Origin: Laguncularia racemosa
Taxonomy: Eukaryota; Streptophyta; Magnoliopsida; Myrtales; Combretaceae
Length of the DNA stretch: 64,000 bases
NCBI GenBank assembly: GCA_037954665.1
Contig: JBBMOL010000065.1
Span: 1,798,001-1,862,000, forward strand
Direction: 5' to 3'
A program made the position numbers and the translations under genes. The number at the start of each line of letters is the position of its first letter. The first letter of the stretch is position 1. Below the pieces are notes generated by a model. That model had not been told where the DNA came from and did no database searches. It was given only the letters and a program-made list of their open reading frames with translations. Shown here one piece after another: positions 1 to 12,243 of the stretch.

Positions 1-3000
1 TTCTATCAAATATAGATGTGGATGGATCTAAGCGGTTAAAGGCTCTCTCTCTCTCTCTCTATATATATATATTGGTCTCTACACCCTTTAATTACTATCT
101 AATCCTCCATAATGTAGTTTAATTACCATTTCAGTTATAGTAGTATTGGTATTTCAAAAATTATTTTATACTTATTATTGTAATTTCAATAAGTTTTTCC
201 CTTCCTCCTAACTCATATGTCTATTATACATGTTCTTTCTCTCTCTCCTTCACTCTCCCCACCTTATGTCTACATTCTTTTCCCATTGCCCAAATAATGG
301 TTTCCTTTCTTTTTTATCAGTTTTTCTCTCTTTCAATCGAACTCCACCTCCACTTCCCAAATTGCATAATACTAACACAACCATCAAGAAACTTCCCTCA
401 CTCCCTCTTTGTCTTTTTCTCTCATAACTTCTTATAACCTTTGTGGGGGGTGTTGGCTCGAGTGCGGGGTCATGTGGATATTATGTGCAAACGCATTATA
501 CGTGGCCTAACGAGGAAGTGACACATGTAAGGATGATCAAAAGGTGATCGAGACGGGAGGAGGAATAGTTAGTCTTAAATAAGTCTCAACTCTAAGGTGA
601 TAGGTGTATAATTTGTGAGATTAATGTGGGTAAGTGATGATTCAAATCTTTTGGAGAAAATCCGGCAGAGTACCACACTTTTTCCAAAAGAAGTCCCCCC
701 CTTTAGTTAGGAGGCATGAGGTATTTATAGTGGTTGGTTATAAATCTTATCCGTTAGATGGTGATGACAATCAACAGTTCCTAGCAAATGAGACCTCATA
801 TGAGCCTTGTATGAATTTAGGCCCACTAAAGGCCTTTAGTGTGTATGTGTATAAGTCTTATTTAAGAAAGGTTGGATCGGGCGGACCGATCTAACGTGCC
901 CTACTCCAAGCTCACTATGCTAAATCTCTCCTGATCATCCCATAACATGGATTTTACTCTTTGCGCCCTATCACCTCGGCTCAAAAATTCAAATTTATTA
1001 AAATAATAGGACATAAGTCTATGAATTAAATTTAGTACCTCTACAAACTTCTTACCCTCATTTCCATCGAAACCAAGAAAGCCAAGCAAACACTTTTATT
1101 TATTTATTTTTTCTTACTAATTCAATAGTTATGATCGACATTCTCTTTAGGTTACTGCCATTTTTGCTATTGTTTTTATGTTGGTGGTTTCAAGCAATAC
1201 TCTTATAGAAGTATTATGAAAAGCAAATCTAAGTGTGGAACGATTGCAATAAAATTGGCTACCAAATTGGATGTACTCAAGCTATGTTATTGATTTCTTT
1301 GGCTCTATTGGCAAGAGAAATTTATTTATGTTTAGAAGAATGTTTTGTTATTGTAATTTAGATGTTTTATAATATTGGCTTTATTGTTGATAATCTTTTA
1401 GGGTATAATTAAATTATTCTATTTCTTTCTATAATCAAATTATAACACATGCGGCATGAAATATTTGATACTGGGTAAATGTTGAATTATGGTTGCTAAT
1501 ATTTGATGATTCATTTTCTATTTAGAAATAGAAATATTATTGCTTAGAAATGATCTAAGTTGTATTACTAACAAGACTAATTAGATGCTATTTCCTTTTG
1601 CATATAGTGAAGTCTCCTTTAAGTTAGCAAAATAAAAGAATCTCTCTTCTTCAACTGTCGATTTAATATAGTGGAACATTATGGAATTTATTGATTTGTC
1701 CCCAAGGAAATCAAAGAAGTTGTTTCTGGCAGTGGTTATTGCTGTCCATGGTTGGTTGGATGGCAAAGTAAAGTCGAGAGAAATGATGTATTCTTCTTCA
1801 ATTTGAAGGGTTTGTTGTGTTGAAGCTCGTACTTTGTATTTGGTGCCTCGTCATTTCCATCTTCCCCTTTATTGAATTATTTTGATTTGTTATGGTGATG
1901 GCTCAAGATGTATTTTTTATTCATTTGTAGGATTTTAACTAAAGAGATAATATGAAAAAATCTTGATCGCTTTTAGTATAAATTACCTCTATTTTTTACA
2001 TATAGGTTGTGCTTATGGTCGAATTTAGCATCTTCTTGGTCTTAATACTTAAGGTGTGCTAATAGTAATACACCAATAGACATAAACACCACTATGAAAA
2101 AAAAGAATATTGGAGTCCCTATAGTAATACAACAACAATCACGGGGTTTGATTTTCAATTCATTTTGTTTTTATGATTTTGTGATTTCAAAGATTGCTCA
2201 AAACCTTTTATTGTATGTAATTCAACCTTTAATGTGATTTAATTTTTGCAAATGCATTTCATTCCCTATACATTCTCATCTATTTTAGCTTTTTCATAAA
2301 GGTATGCATTCTATTTTTTTATTTCTTTCTTTCTTTTTTCTTTTCTTTTTTTTTTTTATAATAACAATACCACTATTGTATGACTTGATAAGATTCCACT
2401 TTATACCTTGAACTAGAGTCTTCACAAGCCATGTATTCTCATGTTTAATGAAATCTTATTTATGTTATTTTAGCTTTTGATCAAGTAGACTTGGAGTTTC
2501 AAGTTTTTGTTGTTTTGATTAAATCTTATACCGATATGTGCCAAAGTCTCATTTTCACAAAGACTTCTATTTATTCTTTATCACTTTGTGCCTTATTCTA
2601 TCTTAGAGAAAAAGCAAATGAGAACTATTATTACAATTATTGTTCTACACTATTTTTTTTTTAAAAAGGCAAATATTTATATAATTTTGTGCTATCAATA
2701 TTTTCAATTATTGCCTTAAACTTTTTTCCCCATATTTCTATTTTTTCCTCTTCCATGTAATTAACTATGTAAGGTATGGACTAATATACTATCAATTGAT
2801 ATTTTATGAATTCCACATTGTTATATTTACACACACATTACAAGTGCGTCAACTATTGATATATATATATATATATGTAAGTAGAGATTTTTGTAATTTT
2901 TACGACAACTTGTTAAGAGAGGTCATTGGTGTGCTAGTTAATAAGCAAAAAGAAAATAAATAAATAAATTTGAATATTTTCATCTTCATAATATTGATTA

Positions 3001-3955
3001 CTCATTTTACAACAAATAAATTGCATGAAAAGATGTAAAAGTTTTAAGAATTAATAGGTGCTATTAGTAGGGGTGTGAGTATAGGATAGATAAGATATGA
3101 AATTCTACTTGTGTCTTATCAATTACTAATTCTCAAATTTTAGAATTGGAATTTATGTAGTAACATGTAAGAATCATGTTGTAACCTATATCTTCTAGAG
3201 GATATTTTATAGAACCTAATAAAAAATTTAATTACATTTTTATTATATAAATTTTTTAAGGTAAGTTACTATTCAATAATCTATCAATATTTCCATGTAT
3301 TTGTCACTAGTATATTGTCAACTTGGTAATATTCAATAATTTAATCATATATTTTTCAGTCATATGTTTTCCATGAAAGAATACATCATGAATAGATATT
3401 ACCTTAGAGTCGAGTATAATTGAGTAATGACAAAAAAGAAAAAGAAAAATAAAAAAGGAAGAAGACAAGTGACAAAGTAAATGAGAATCGAGAGAATGAG
3501 GTTAATATTATGACAAGATCCGGTCATAAACCGTTAAATTTTATGTTTATTTCAAGTTATACTATTGGTGGGAATAGATCGAGAAGGAAAAAAAAAAAAA
3601 GAACTGGCATATAACGAAATCAAATCATCAACAGAACCAACAATGAAAAATTTAACCATAGTATGCAGTTTACAAACTAAAATGCACTTTCTAAAAGAAT
3701 TTGGTTTAGTTGTGAACTAAATGGAAAAATGCTCACTAAGATTTATCCCCTTTAGGAGTGTTGTCTATAGAATATAATTTAAATTACCTAAAAAATGATA
3801 AAAGGTTTATATATATTTGGGTAAAATTGACCCTCTTTGTAGAAAAAGAAAAGATTTAATGGATCTTATTCACCACATGTATGTATAAATAATGGATAAA
3901 TATCAACAAAATTTGAACATATAATACTATAGATGGTGTTATTTCTTACTATTAG
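1..3955. other. AT-rich intergenic region, no gene seen
   Basis: No reading frame here resembles a known protein; all open frames are under 90 codons and of low complexity. There is a (CT)n(AT)n microsatellite at 43-72, an (AT)n run near 2859-2876, and several T or A homopolymers (for example 2337-2358 and 3588-3600). Decayed repeats may be present but I could not assign them. Confidence 0.6.
43..72. repeat. (CT)n(AT)n compound microsatellite
   Basis: An uninterrupted CT run at 43-60 passes directly into an AT run ending near 72. Simple-sequence repeat; no associated gene. Confidence 0.9.
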
Positions 3956-5302
3956 TATAACACCCTGAAACCTAGGTTACACTATTGCTCGCTAGGTGTT
4001 CTTATCTCACAAGAACGCGTTAAGGCTCTGAATAAACTCTGATACATTTTAACTTGTAACTCCTATATAAAAACATTTCATATATCCCAAAATTCAAATA
4101 ATCTAAAAAAAAAAAAAACCATATCAAACATTTAACATAACGGAAGTCTTTAAACACTAAAATAACATTCTCAAAAGATATTGTCTATTATAGTTAACTA
4201 ACATAGATATCCCAAATCTTAATCACCATAATAATAATGGTAATCTTCATCTTCATCTTCATCTCTTTATGGCTTACCCAAACCCAAGTCATCTTCTAAG
4301 TTCTTATCTCCCTCAACACCTACATCTAAAAATATTCCTCGAAGGGTGAGCTAATACCCAGTACATATAACACAAACACACATGCATGAACAAAAATGAA
4401 AGAGTATTACACACATCATGTAGTACTTAAACACAAATAACTATTTCCTTAATACATTGTAGGTCTACAAGCATCAATAGGGTATTCATAACTCCTTTAA
4501 CACACTGGAGCATGATTTGGTGATGGGAATTGCCACTACGGGCCCCATACCAATGATCCTTTAATCCTTAAACTTAGTGATGGGAATTGCTACTTCGGGC
4601 CCCACACCCATGTCCACTTAAACCTTAAACTTGGTGATGGGAAACTGCCACTACAGGCTCTACACCTATGTACACTTAAACCTCTTAACCCACATTCAAC
4701 CCAGATCGTTTCTAAGTACGACTCCATTAGGGATAACGTCACACAAGGATCATTGAGGTGCTCCCTATAGATTTGCCACTACGGGCTCCTAGGCTGAGCT
4801 AAGCACATACAACATACAACTTAAATACTTAAACCAATTCATCAATTAAATCAAGTTCCATACATTGACTAACTTAAACATGCACAAGTCAACACGTAAG
4901 TTATACATACCTTGAATCCTAACCTTAAGCACTTCCGGTCTTGAACTTAAGCTAAGTTGAAATCTGTTCACATCAACAAGCTCTTCTTAGTATTTAATCT
5001 AAGATTAATATTATTCTCTTACTTCTCTTACCTTATTCATTTGATTTCTCTAAGGCCTTACTAGCTATCTAGGTTGTGTGAAAATTAGTTTAATTTGAAG
5101 TTAAATGAATATATAATTACTTTATATTTTATTCAACATGGCTATGTTAGGGACCGTGTTGCTCAACATGAGCTGAAGCACAACCGTATTAAAGGTTATG
5201 TATTTTTCGATGTAAAGTTTAGCTTCAACGTAGTTAGAACACGACCGTGTTGGGAGGTCGTGTTCTTCTTAATTTAATATGGTTGAAACACGACCGTGTT
5301 TG
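3956..5302 (-). mobile_element. Partial LTR of the 2.2-kb-LTR Gypsy family (copy A)
   Basis: The sequence from about 4700 to 5300 matches, with scattered substitutions, 21103-21690 and 61750-62230, including the same order of blocks (a TACGACTCCATTAGGG-type block, a CTTAGTATTTAATCTAAGAT-type block, then the AACACG hairpin motifs). The left end, TATAACACCC at 3956, corresponds to the LTR terminus seen intact as TGTAATGCC in the solo LTR at 45965. Copies 18150-18912 and 21103-22401 flank a minus-strand pol relic, so this LTR reads on the minus strand. It stops near 5302 inside the hairpin array, so the U3 end is missing. Confidence 0.75.
4517..4687. repeat. Three tandem 57-bp repeats inside LTR copy A
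   Basis: The block beginning TTGGTGATGGGAA recurs at 4517, 4574 and 4631, a spacing of exactly 57 bp, with a few substitutions between units. The array lies within the LTR and is not obvious in the truncated copies at 21103 or 61750, which begin downstream of it. Confidence 0.85.
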
Positions 5303-5447
5303 TAAAGTCTTAAAAAAATTTAAAAACTATATAAAAAATTAAAGAAAATAAATAGAATAATAAATACTTCTAGGTCGGGATAGCAAGAGAAACAATTTCG
5401 CAATATTAAAAACTTTGAGAAATGTAAGACAAAAATTCAAATATTGT

Positions 5448-5461
5448 GATGCATAAATATT
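5448..5461. repeat. Target-site duplication of LINE fragment (left copy)
   Basis: GATGCATAAATATT here is identical to 7429-7442 on the other side of the truncated LINE. A 14-bp direct repeat next to the poly(A) side fits target-primed reverse transcription. Confidence 0.85.
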
Positions 5462-7428
5462 TTTTAAGTAATTAATAATTTTATTAAATGGTAGAAATAC
5501 AATGTGCAAGTGAGATAAAGTTACAAAGAGCATGTAATCGATGATTGTGCATGCATGCTAAGCTTAGGTACTAAACTGAAGCTATACGTTAGGATTACAA
5601 TGGCTTAACGGAGGCTTGTATTTGGTGTGCTAACATGCTAATCCCTAGGAGGTCTTTCCCTAACTGCACTTGATTCCGGGTGCGCCATATGCAGTAGACT
5701 GCTGTTGCTAGTGTAGCTTGCCATCTCTAATGGGTCAATGAGTCCCCTAATGCCATCATAAATTTGGTAACACTATCCCAACTGTTGGATGAGACTGGGC
5801 AGTGCAAGAAGTCATAGACTATACTCCAAACTTGCGTTGTGTAGTCGCACTGGAAGAATAGGTGAGCATGGTCCTCCTGATGCCGGTTACATAGAAAGAA
5901 AGTAGTAGATTGCACTAGTCCTCAATGGTGTACCCTATCAAGGGTAGAGAGCTTCCCTAACCAGGTCAACCATAGTATAAAGGAGTGTCTAGGTAAGGAA
6001 AATTTATTCCATACTACTCTTTGCCATGGTACAATGGGTCTTGGAGGGTTAAGGAAACCATAGCCACTCTTGATGGTATACTCTCCTGATCCTGAATGTG
6101 TCCAACGAAAACAATCTGACACTGTACCGTTCGGTCTAAGGGATAGGGGGATGCCGATACTAGTCCACAGTGGGCCCTTAGGGATATACCATTCATTTCC
6201 ATTCATGATAGAGCATAGTCTCGTAGTATGTGGAAAGCCTGTGATACTCATGCCACATGCATTAAACAGAGTGTCTAAAGGTCCTATTGAGAGCCAGAAG
6301 TCTGCCCATAGAGACATTTCAAGGCCATTATTTGGTTCCCAAAGAAACAAGATCTTACCAACCCTCTCAACGTGAGTAATTTCTTCTAGGTCCACGAACA
6401 GATGGCTGGTGCTTTGGATGACTAGAAATTCTTGCCCTTGAGTAGAGTGGAATGAACCCATTTCGGCCATAAACTCTTTGCACCTTCCTTGCACAGTCTC
6501 CATATGTGCTTGATTTAGATGGCTTTGTTCCACAGATGAATATTCAGTATCCCTAGGCCACCATTTCCCTTTGGTTGACACACTTAAGTCCATTTGACCT
6601 TAGCTTTGGTAAATATGTGCGGGTTGCCACTCCAGAGGAAATTCCTTAGTAGTTATTCTATCTTTGAGACAACCGACTTGGGAAGGATGAAAATGGAACA
6701 CTAGTAAACTTGCATGGAGAAGAGGACATATCTGATTAATTGGAGCTTACCTACATAGGACGAATATTTTGCTGTCCAAGAGTTAATCCGAGAAAGGGTG
6801 CATTCTACTAACACCTCGCAATCCTGTTTTTTGAGTTTTGAAGAGATGAGGGGAACCTCCAGGTATCATACAGGTAGTTGGCCTTCACTAAAGTGAGTGT
6901 ACTGGAGGATGGCCTCCTTAGTGCTTGCTGGGACTTGGGAAAAGAAAATGCTACTTTTGCTATTGTTTATTGCTAAACCTGAGATGGCCTGAAAACCTTG
7001 TAAGGTTTGTTGTACCAGGGATATAGATGTCTTTTCGCCTTTAGCAAAGATGAGGAGGTCATTTGCAAAATAAAGATGGGTTAAACGTTCATTTTGGCAT
7101 CTCCAATGTAGTGAGAAGCTCGGTTTTAGGACTAATTGTCTCAAACACGTGGACAAGATTTCCATGCAAAGGACGAATAGGTAAGGTGATATAGGATCCC
7201 CTTGCCTTAAGCCCCTTTTGCTTATGAAAAACCCCACCAGTTCCCCATCGATGTTGATGGAGTATTTCGGCGTGGATATGCATTAGCTGATGAGTTAGCA
7301 AAAATAGGGAGGAAACTGCATAGCCGTAAGTACCCTTAGAACAAAATCCCATCTAATTGTATCATAGGCCTTTTAGAGTTCCACCTTCATCATATAACTA
7401 GCAAGAACAATCTTTACAAAGAAATGGC
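5462..7428 (-). mobile_element. 5'-truncated L1-type LINE, minus strand
   Basis: On the minus strand this encodes the C-terminal half of a non-LTR retrotransposon ORF2 and runs into an A-rich 3' end (the T run at 5460-5465 on the plus strand). Perfect 14-bp duplications bound it at 5448-5461 and 7429-7442. The protein remnants match those of the full-length LINE at 50913-56250, including the order of RT box, zf-RVT domain and 3' tail. It begins just before the RT segment preceding the KAYD..RWDF box, so ORF1, the endonuclease and the RT N-terminus are absent. Frameshifts and stops show that it is dead. Confidence 0.9.
5565..7420 (-). pseudogene. LINE ORF2 relic: reverse transcriptase and zf-RVT
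   Basis: Read from right to left on the minus strand. The RT palm segment (7237-6866) contains RGLRQGDPISPYLF, a HLYFAND box and a NNSKS motif. The thumb region follows, then a zf-RVT-type zinc-binding region around 5727-5900 with a CNRH...H..F pattern and W.S.VYDF. In the catalytic box (7058-7069) the usual F/Y-A-D-D reads F-A-N-D, so one metal-binding aspartate is replaced by asparagine. Several frame changes separate the open segments (7237-6866, 6593-5922, 5915-5727). This is a decayed copy of the same LINE family as the 50.9-56.2 kb element and makes no functional protein. Confidence 0.88.
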
Positions 7429-7514
7429 GATGCATAAATATTATTTTAATAAATGGCGATAATAATAAGTTTTAAAAAATAAAACAACTAGAAAGAACAA
7501 TCTTTACAAAGAAA
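7398..7514. repeat. Duplicated 28-bp block at the LINE 5' junction
   Basis: A block starting ACTAG and containing AGAACAATCTTTACAAAGAAA occurs at about 7398-7425 (inside the 5' end of the truncated LINE) and again at about 7487-7514 (in the flank), differing at one base. The right-hand TSD lies between them. Confidence 0.75.
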
Positions 7515-8029
7515 AGAAGATAATAAATGTAACAAATTTAATTATAAAAAATATATTACCGAATAAATTTAGGAAGTAAAGTGAACGAAAAATATTTGAA
7601 TATAGATATATATAAACGGATAAATAAAAATAATCGTAAGTCCTAACTTTAGTTTGAGTAAATTAAATCGAAAGAATAAATTATCTGAAATTTAATTTTC
7701 AAATAATATTGGGTTAAATAACGAAATTAATTTAAATTATAGATCTAAGAATTTTAAATGAAAATTTAGAGTAAAAATTTATATTTGGTATAATTAAATT
7801 AACTTAGACATAAGCTTTTGTAATAAAATGCTAAAAATATAAAATTTAAAAATATTTTTATATGCGAGCAAAATAATAGAATGGAGGCATTTAGAATATA
7901 AAATATAATCAAAATATAATATATATTAATAACTTAAAAAAAAAAATTCTGCCGCTGTCCCATCCGCCCATTACGTTAAACAGGTGACAATAGTGGTAGG
8001 TTGGCGCCGGTCACATCGTCCCCAATCAT
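7443..8029. other. AT-rich spacer, nothing recognised
   Basis: The segment is strongly AT-rich with short homopolymers and no coding potential or structural repeat beyond the block at 7487-7514. Confidence 0.6.
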
Positions 8030-8340
8030 CTCGTCCCTCACCCTTTTCTCTCTTCCTCTTCTTTTTCTTTTCTTCTTCTTCTTCTTCCCCGACCACACTC
8101 TTCTTCCTCCCTTTACTTTTTCTTTTCTTCTTCTTCCTTTCCCGGTCACAATCTTGTGTTACCATCGTCCCCTGCCTTCCCTTATCCATGTCTTCCTTCC
8201 TTCTTCCTCTTCCTCGTTTTCGTACTCCCTTGACCTTGTGCCGTTACCCTTTGCTCACCCTTCTGTAGCTCTCTCTTCCCTTTCCGTTCCTCTTCTTTCC
8301 CTTCTTAGCCAGCCATCGTACCTTGTCCCTCTCTTTCGCC
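8030..8340. repeat. Pyrimidine-rich (CTT/CCT) tract
   Basis: About 300 bp of almost pure C/T on the plus strand, with TTCTTCTTC runs near 8068-8088 and 8122-8140. The frames stay open only because the sequence has few purines; their translations are poly-Ser/Leu/Phe/Pro or poly-Lys/Glu/Arg. It is the first of three stacked low-complexity blocks. Confidence 0.8.
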
Positions 8341-8394
8341 GGTCTCCTATGTGCTTGAAATCCCAAGGAATGGCAGCTAATCGACTAAACAAGG

Positions 8395-8780
8395 AAGACA
8401 AGTACCGTGGTGATGATAGTAATAGCGACAACAGTGGCAATGGCGACCCCGATGATGGCAGTAGCAATGACTACGATCTCAATAGCAATGGTGGGGGTGT
8501 CGATAGCAAGGTAATGAACAGCGGCTTGGTGTCGTGTCCGTCTTGTCTCCTTTCCCAACAATAGAGGCAACAGCTACAGCAACCACGACGATAGCAACCC
8601 CAACGGTAACTACAATGGCCGTAATGACAACAACAACGATAAGGAAGACGACGGTAGAGGCAACAACAACAACGAGGACTCTGACCATGGCAGTAACCAT
8701 GATGACCTCAACCCCAGCAGCAACAGCATAACGACGACAACAACGACAACTACGACCTTCAACAGCAACAGCAACGGTGG
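8395..8780 (+). repeat. Cryptically simple RNY triplet tract (Asp/Asn/Ser/Gly-like)
   Basis: The plus strand is dominated by GAY, AAY, AGY and GGY triplets. It translates to a D/N/S/G-rich low-complexity peptide in one frame to about 8500 and then, after a phase change, in another frame to about 8780. The shift of phase without loss of composition argues for slippage-grown triplet repeats rather than a maintained gene. A decayed exon or a transposon leader cannot be excluded. Confidence 0.65.
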
Positions 8781-10400
8781 TGAATGGTGTGTGAGGGTGT
8801 GTTTGTATGTGTGTGAAGAAGTGTGTGTGTACATGTAAAGCAAGTACGTGTGTGTGGGAGCGTGTAGGTGTGTGTGGATAGAGGTTGTGACTGTGTGTAC
8901 GAATGTTTGCGAAAAGGAGAGGTGAGTGTGTAGTGTGTGTATGTGTGTAGGCGTATTGAAATGGTGTGCGTAAGGATGTGTGTGCACAGTGAAGGATGGT
9001 GTGATGCGCATGAATGAAGATGTATATAGGTGTGTGTACAGGAATGAAGATGTGTATGTGTGTGCGTGAATGGAGATGTGTATGTGTATGTGCATGAATG
9101 AGGAAGTGTATGGGTTTGTGCGGGAATGAAGATGTGTATGTATGTGTGTGAAAGAAGATGTGTATGTGTGTGTGTACATGAGGATGTGTATATGAGTATG
9201 TATGTATAAGGATGCATATGCGTGTGTGTGATGTATGTGGGAAAGTGTGTATGTGTGTGAATGATGGTGCATGGTGTGTGTGTAAGGAGGTGTATGTGTG
9301 TGTGTGGGAATGGAAGTGTGTAATGTATGTGAAGATGGTGTATGTAACGGTGGGTGCGATGCATATGGAGATACATGTATGTGTGGGTGATAGTGCAAGG
9401 TGTGTGTAGGGATGTGTGTAAGTATAGGTGATGGTGAGTTGTGTATGTAAGGATGTGTGTATGTGTGGTTGAAGGTGTGCGGTGTGTAAAGATGTGTGTA
9501 TGTGTTGGTGATGATATGTGGTGTGTGCAAGAGGGTATGTAGTTATATTGAAGGTGTGGGATGTGCGGAGTATGTATTTAGGAGTATGGAAGGTGTGGAG
9601 TATGCGACATGTGTGTGTATATGGGTGGTGTGTTGTGTGCGGCATGTGTGTGTGGGATGATATGTGGTGTGTGTGAAAGGGGGGTATATGCATATGGATG
9701 GTGTGTGGTATATGCGGTTTGTGTGTGTATGTATGGAAGACATGTGGTGTGTGGATATGTATATATGTATAAGGAAGGAGTAGTGTGTGTGGGTGTGTAT
9801 GTATGTGTGTGAAAGAGTGTAGGGTGTATGGACATGTGTGTGCGTAAATATGGAAGTTGGGAAGGATGTATGTGGGATATGTATGTATGAGTATAAGACG
9901 ATGTGTGGAGTATGAACATGTATGTATGGGTATAGAAGGTAAATGTGGTGTGTGCAAAGTATGTGGGTGTGTGTATTGATGGTGTAGGTGTATATGGAGT
10001 ATGTGAGTAAGTGTATGAGATGATGTATGGTGTGGGTATGTGAGTAGGAATATGGGAGGTATGTAATGTGTGTAAAGTATGTGGGCAAGTATGTATTGGT
10101 GGTGTGAAGTATATGTAGGGCATGTGTGTATGTGTGCGTGATAGTGGCGTAGGAGGTAAAAGGAGTATGTGTGTATGTATGCACTAGTGGTGTGTGCATG
10201 TGTAATTAAGGAGAAAAGAGGACAATAACGTGCAGTTGTTGGTGTGTGTAATTTGGTGTATGATATGGTTATGTGTATGTCTGTATAAGTGCGTATGTGG
10301 TGTGTAAAGTGTGTATGTATATGGATAAGAATATTTATATGTTGATGTGCATGTGATGTGTGGGAAAAGTTAGTGTATGTATGGTCATGGAAGTGATGAT
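8777..10400. repeat. 1.6-kb TG-rich imperfect microsatellite
   Basis: Nearly every position alternates in TGTGTATG/TGTGTGTG-like units broken by GAA, GGA or GAT interruptions such as GAATGAAGATGTGTATG. The plus strand is almost devoid of C. Long open frames of up to 492 codons exist on the minus strand in several overlapping frames, all His/Thr/Pro/Tyr-rich. That is expected when CA-rich sequence lacks stop triplets, so I do not call them genes. Confidence 0.92.
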
Positions 10401-12238
10401 TCGTAGGAAGATATTAGAGACAGTTGGATAAATGAAAGGTTTAAAGATGCTTCATGGACAAGAGAAGTGTCTATGATAGTGTAGATGGTGAAGGGAATGA
10501 TTCAAGCAATATCCAAGAGAATGGCTTGGGGAATATTCAGAATGAAATGGATTTCACAATGGAATGTTCAAAGGATATTAAGGAAGATCATTCTTAACCA
10601 AATACCCTAATGCAAGATCTTCAATTGTCCTTTCTAAGTGTATCTTACATATACGGGAGAAGGAATTCCAAATTTGGCAGGTCAAAGACATTCCATTGCT
10701 CAACTTTTACACAAGGAAAGCAGACAATTGATCACAGCAATTTGTGGTGTTGGAAGCACAGATTCGTAGGAAGTTCAACATTCGAATCTTGTTCGCCCAA
10801 AGTTCCTTAAGGAGGAAACTTCACAACTTGTCATCAACCGCAAGATGAGCAGAGTACACATATCGGGTGCTAGAAGACTACTAAAGCCAAGTGGAGATGC
10901 AACTTTCTATGATTGGGTTGAGGAGGCATCGCGGAAGGACATTGATTTCAAGAGGAGCGCCAAGAGGTTACCCGCTGTAATCGCTTGACTCCGACTAGGA
11001 CTACGACAACCCTAAACAAGTGAGTGGGAAACTTAATGATATGCTACTATGTTGTGTTGAATGTTGAATGTTATGCATGTAAATTTGATGTTTGTTGTGT
11101 TGTTATTTGATATGATTATTGTTGAGTTAAGTTATGCAGTGGGGAATAATAAGTTAGGAAATAAGTCGTGAAGAGTGTAGAGGAATGAATGGTCCGCGGG
11201 TATAGGTGTCATTACCTTAATGATAGCACCTAATGCCATATCGCTAGTGCTATAACCATAAGTCTAACCTATGTTTTATAAATTGTTCTTTTCCAAATCA
11301 AACCAAAATATAGAAACTTAGCTTTTCCTTTTATAGCTACCGAGTAAGTGTGCTTAGTTGGAATAGGGTGTATAGGTATCATTATGTATATATGTCAGAG
11401 TTGGTTCTTGAGTGTGTATACATATACTTAACCAAACTTATTTTCATATTATATTTACAAAATACATTCATGAACTCAATCATATAAATCATGAGTGTAA
11501 CCTTGGTTTTAATAACTTAACGGTTCTATTTTCTTATCCTCTTAAGTTCGTAAGGGAAAGTGTCTAAAGATGTGTCACGAATATATATATATATATATAT
11601 ACAAATGTCTTAAGGACATCGAAAGAGAAAACGAGATGACCTTGTTGGCTCTCGGAAGTGAAAGTGATAGAGTACTTGAGAAGTGCGATGATACGGAGGT
11701 GTCAAAGATGATGATTGTAAATTAACCTGAGCGGTTGACATTTAAAAGAAATGGTACAGAGAGGTGTTGAGATAATTTAATCTATTGTAAGACTAGATAA
11801 GTCTACACCAGTGGGGTTTAGGATCGATGTCGGTTTGTGTGATAACAAATGCCCGATCCTTGCTTGATTGTAATGAGTGTGAAATGGAATGATTGATGTT
11901 TACCTCTGTGGTATGATTAAGAATTGATTTTAATTATATATGTTGTTTGATCACTTTAAATTAATCAATTAAAGTACGAAGTGGATGGGATTAAAACTTG
12001 ACATGCATTTTCACGAGACATTGCATGAGATTGAAGGCCATCATTGCTACAGGATGCGTTGGAAGTGATCAAGAGGATCATTGTTCCGCCAAGTGTGAAC
12101 TAAGTGATTAAAGGATTGTCGCGTCTTGATGGTTCTGAGTCTGGCCTATCCTTGAGGGTTTTGCTCCATTTGGTGTAGAGAGACACGAGAGCGTTCACTA
12201 TTGAGTTAAGAAAATATCATAATTAACAAAGTGATAAG
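10401..12238. other. Unclassified, probably old retroelement sequence
   Basis: No protein is recognised. The block ends where the CRM-like element is inserted. Its continuation, 17493-18150, holds stretches such as GTGTGCTCACCCCTCACAG followed by TTTTGCAGG that look like plant LTR or leader sequence. A 22-bp stretch at 10488-10509 matches 27589-27610 at 20 of 22 positions, hinting that the two host regions share an old element. An (AT)n run lies at 11581-11601. No LTR pair was found for this outer sequence. Confidence 0.4.
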
Positions 12239-12243
12239 ATAAA
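12239..12243. repeat. Target-site duplication ATAAA (left)
   Basis: ATAAA directly before the 5' LTR equals ATAAA at 17488-17492 directly after the 3' LTR. This is the expected 5-bp integrase signature. Confidence 0.85.

Noticed and set aside
5727..6593. Plus- and minus-strand open frames as a plant gene
   Set aside because: The minus-strand frame is LINE ORF2 bounded by a perfect TSD; the plus-strand frame at 6070-6375 is its shadow.
8001..8564. Open frames across the pyrimidine tract with Leu/Phe/Ser-rich products
   Set aside because: Low-complexity translation in several frames; no homology recognised and composition explains the openness.
8479..10199. Long minus-strand open frames (up to 492 codons) rich in His, Thr, Pro and Tyr
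   Set aside because: They overlap in several frames and exist because the CA-rich complement of the TG array lacks stop triplets. There is no domain and no codon structure.
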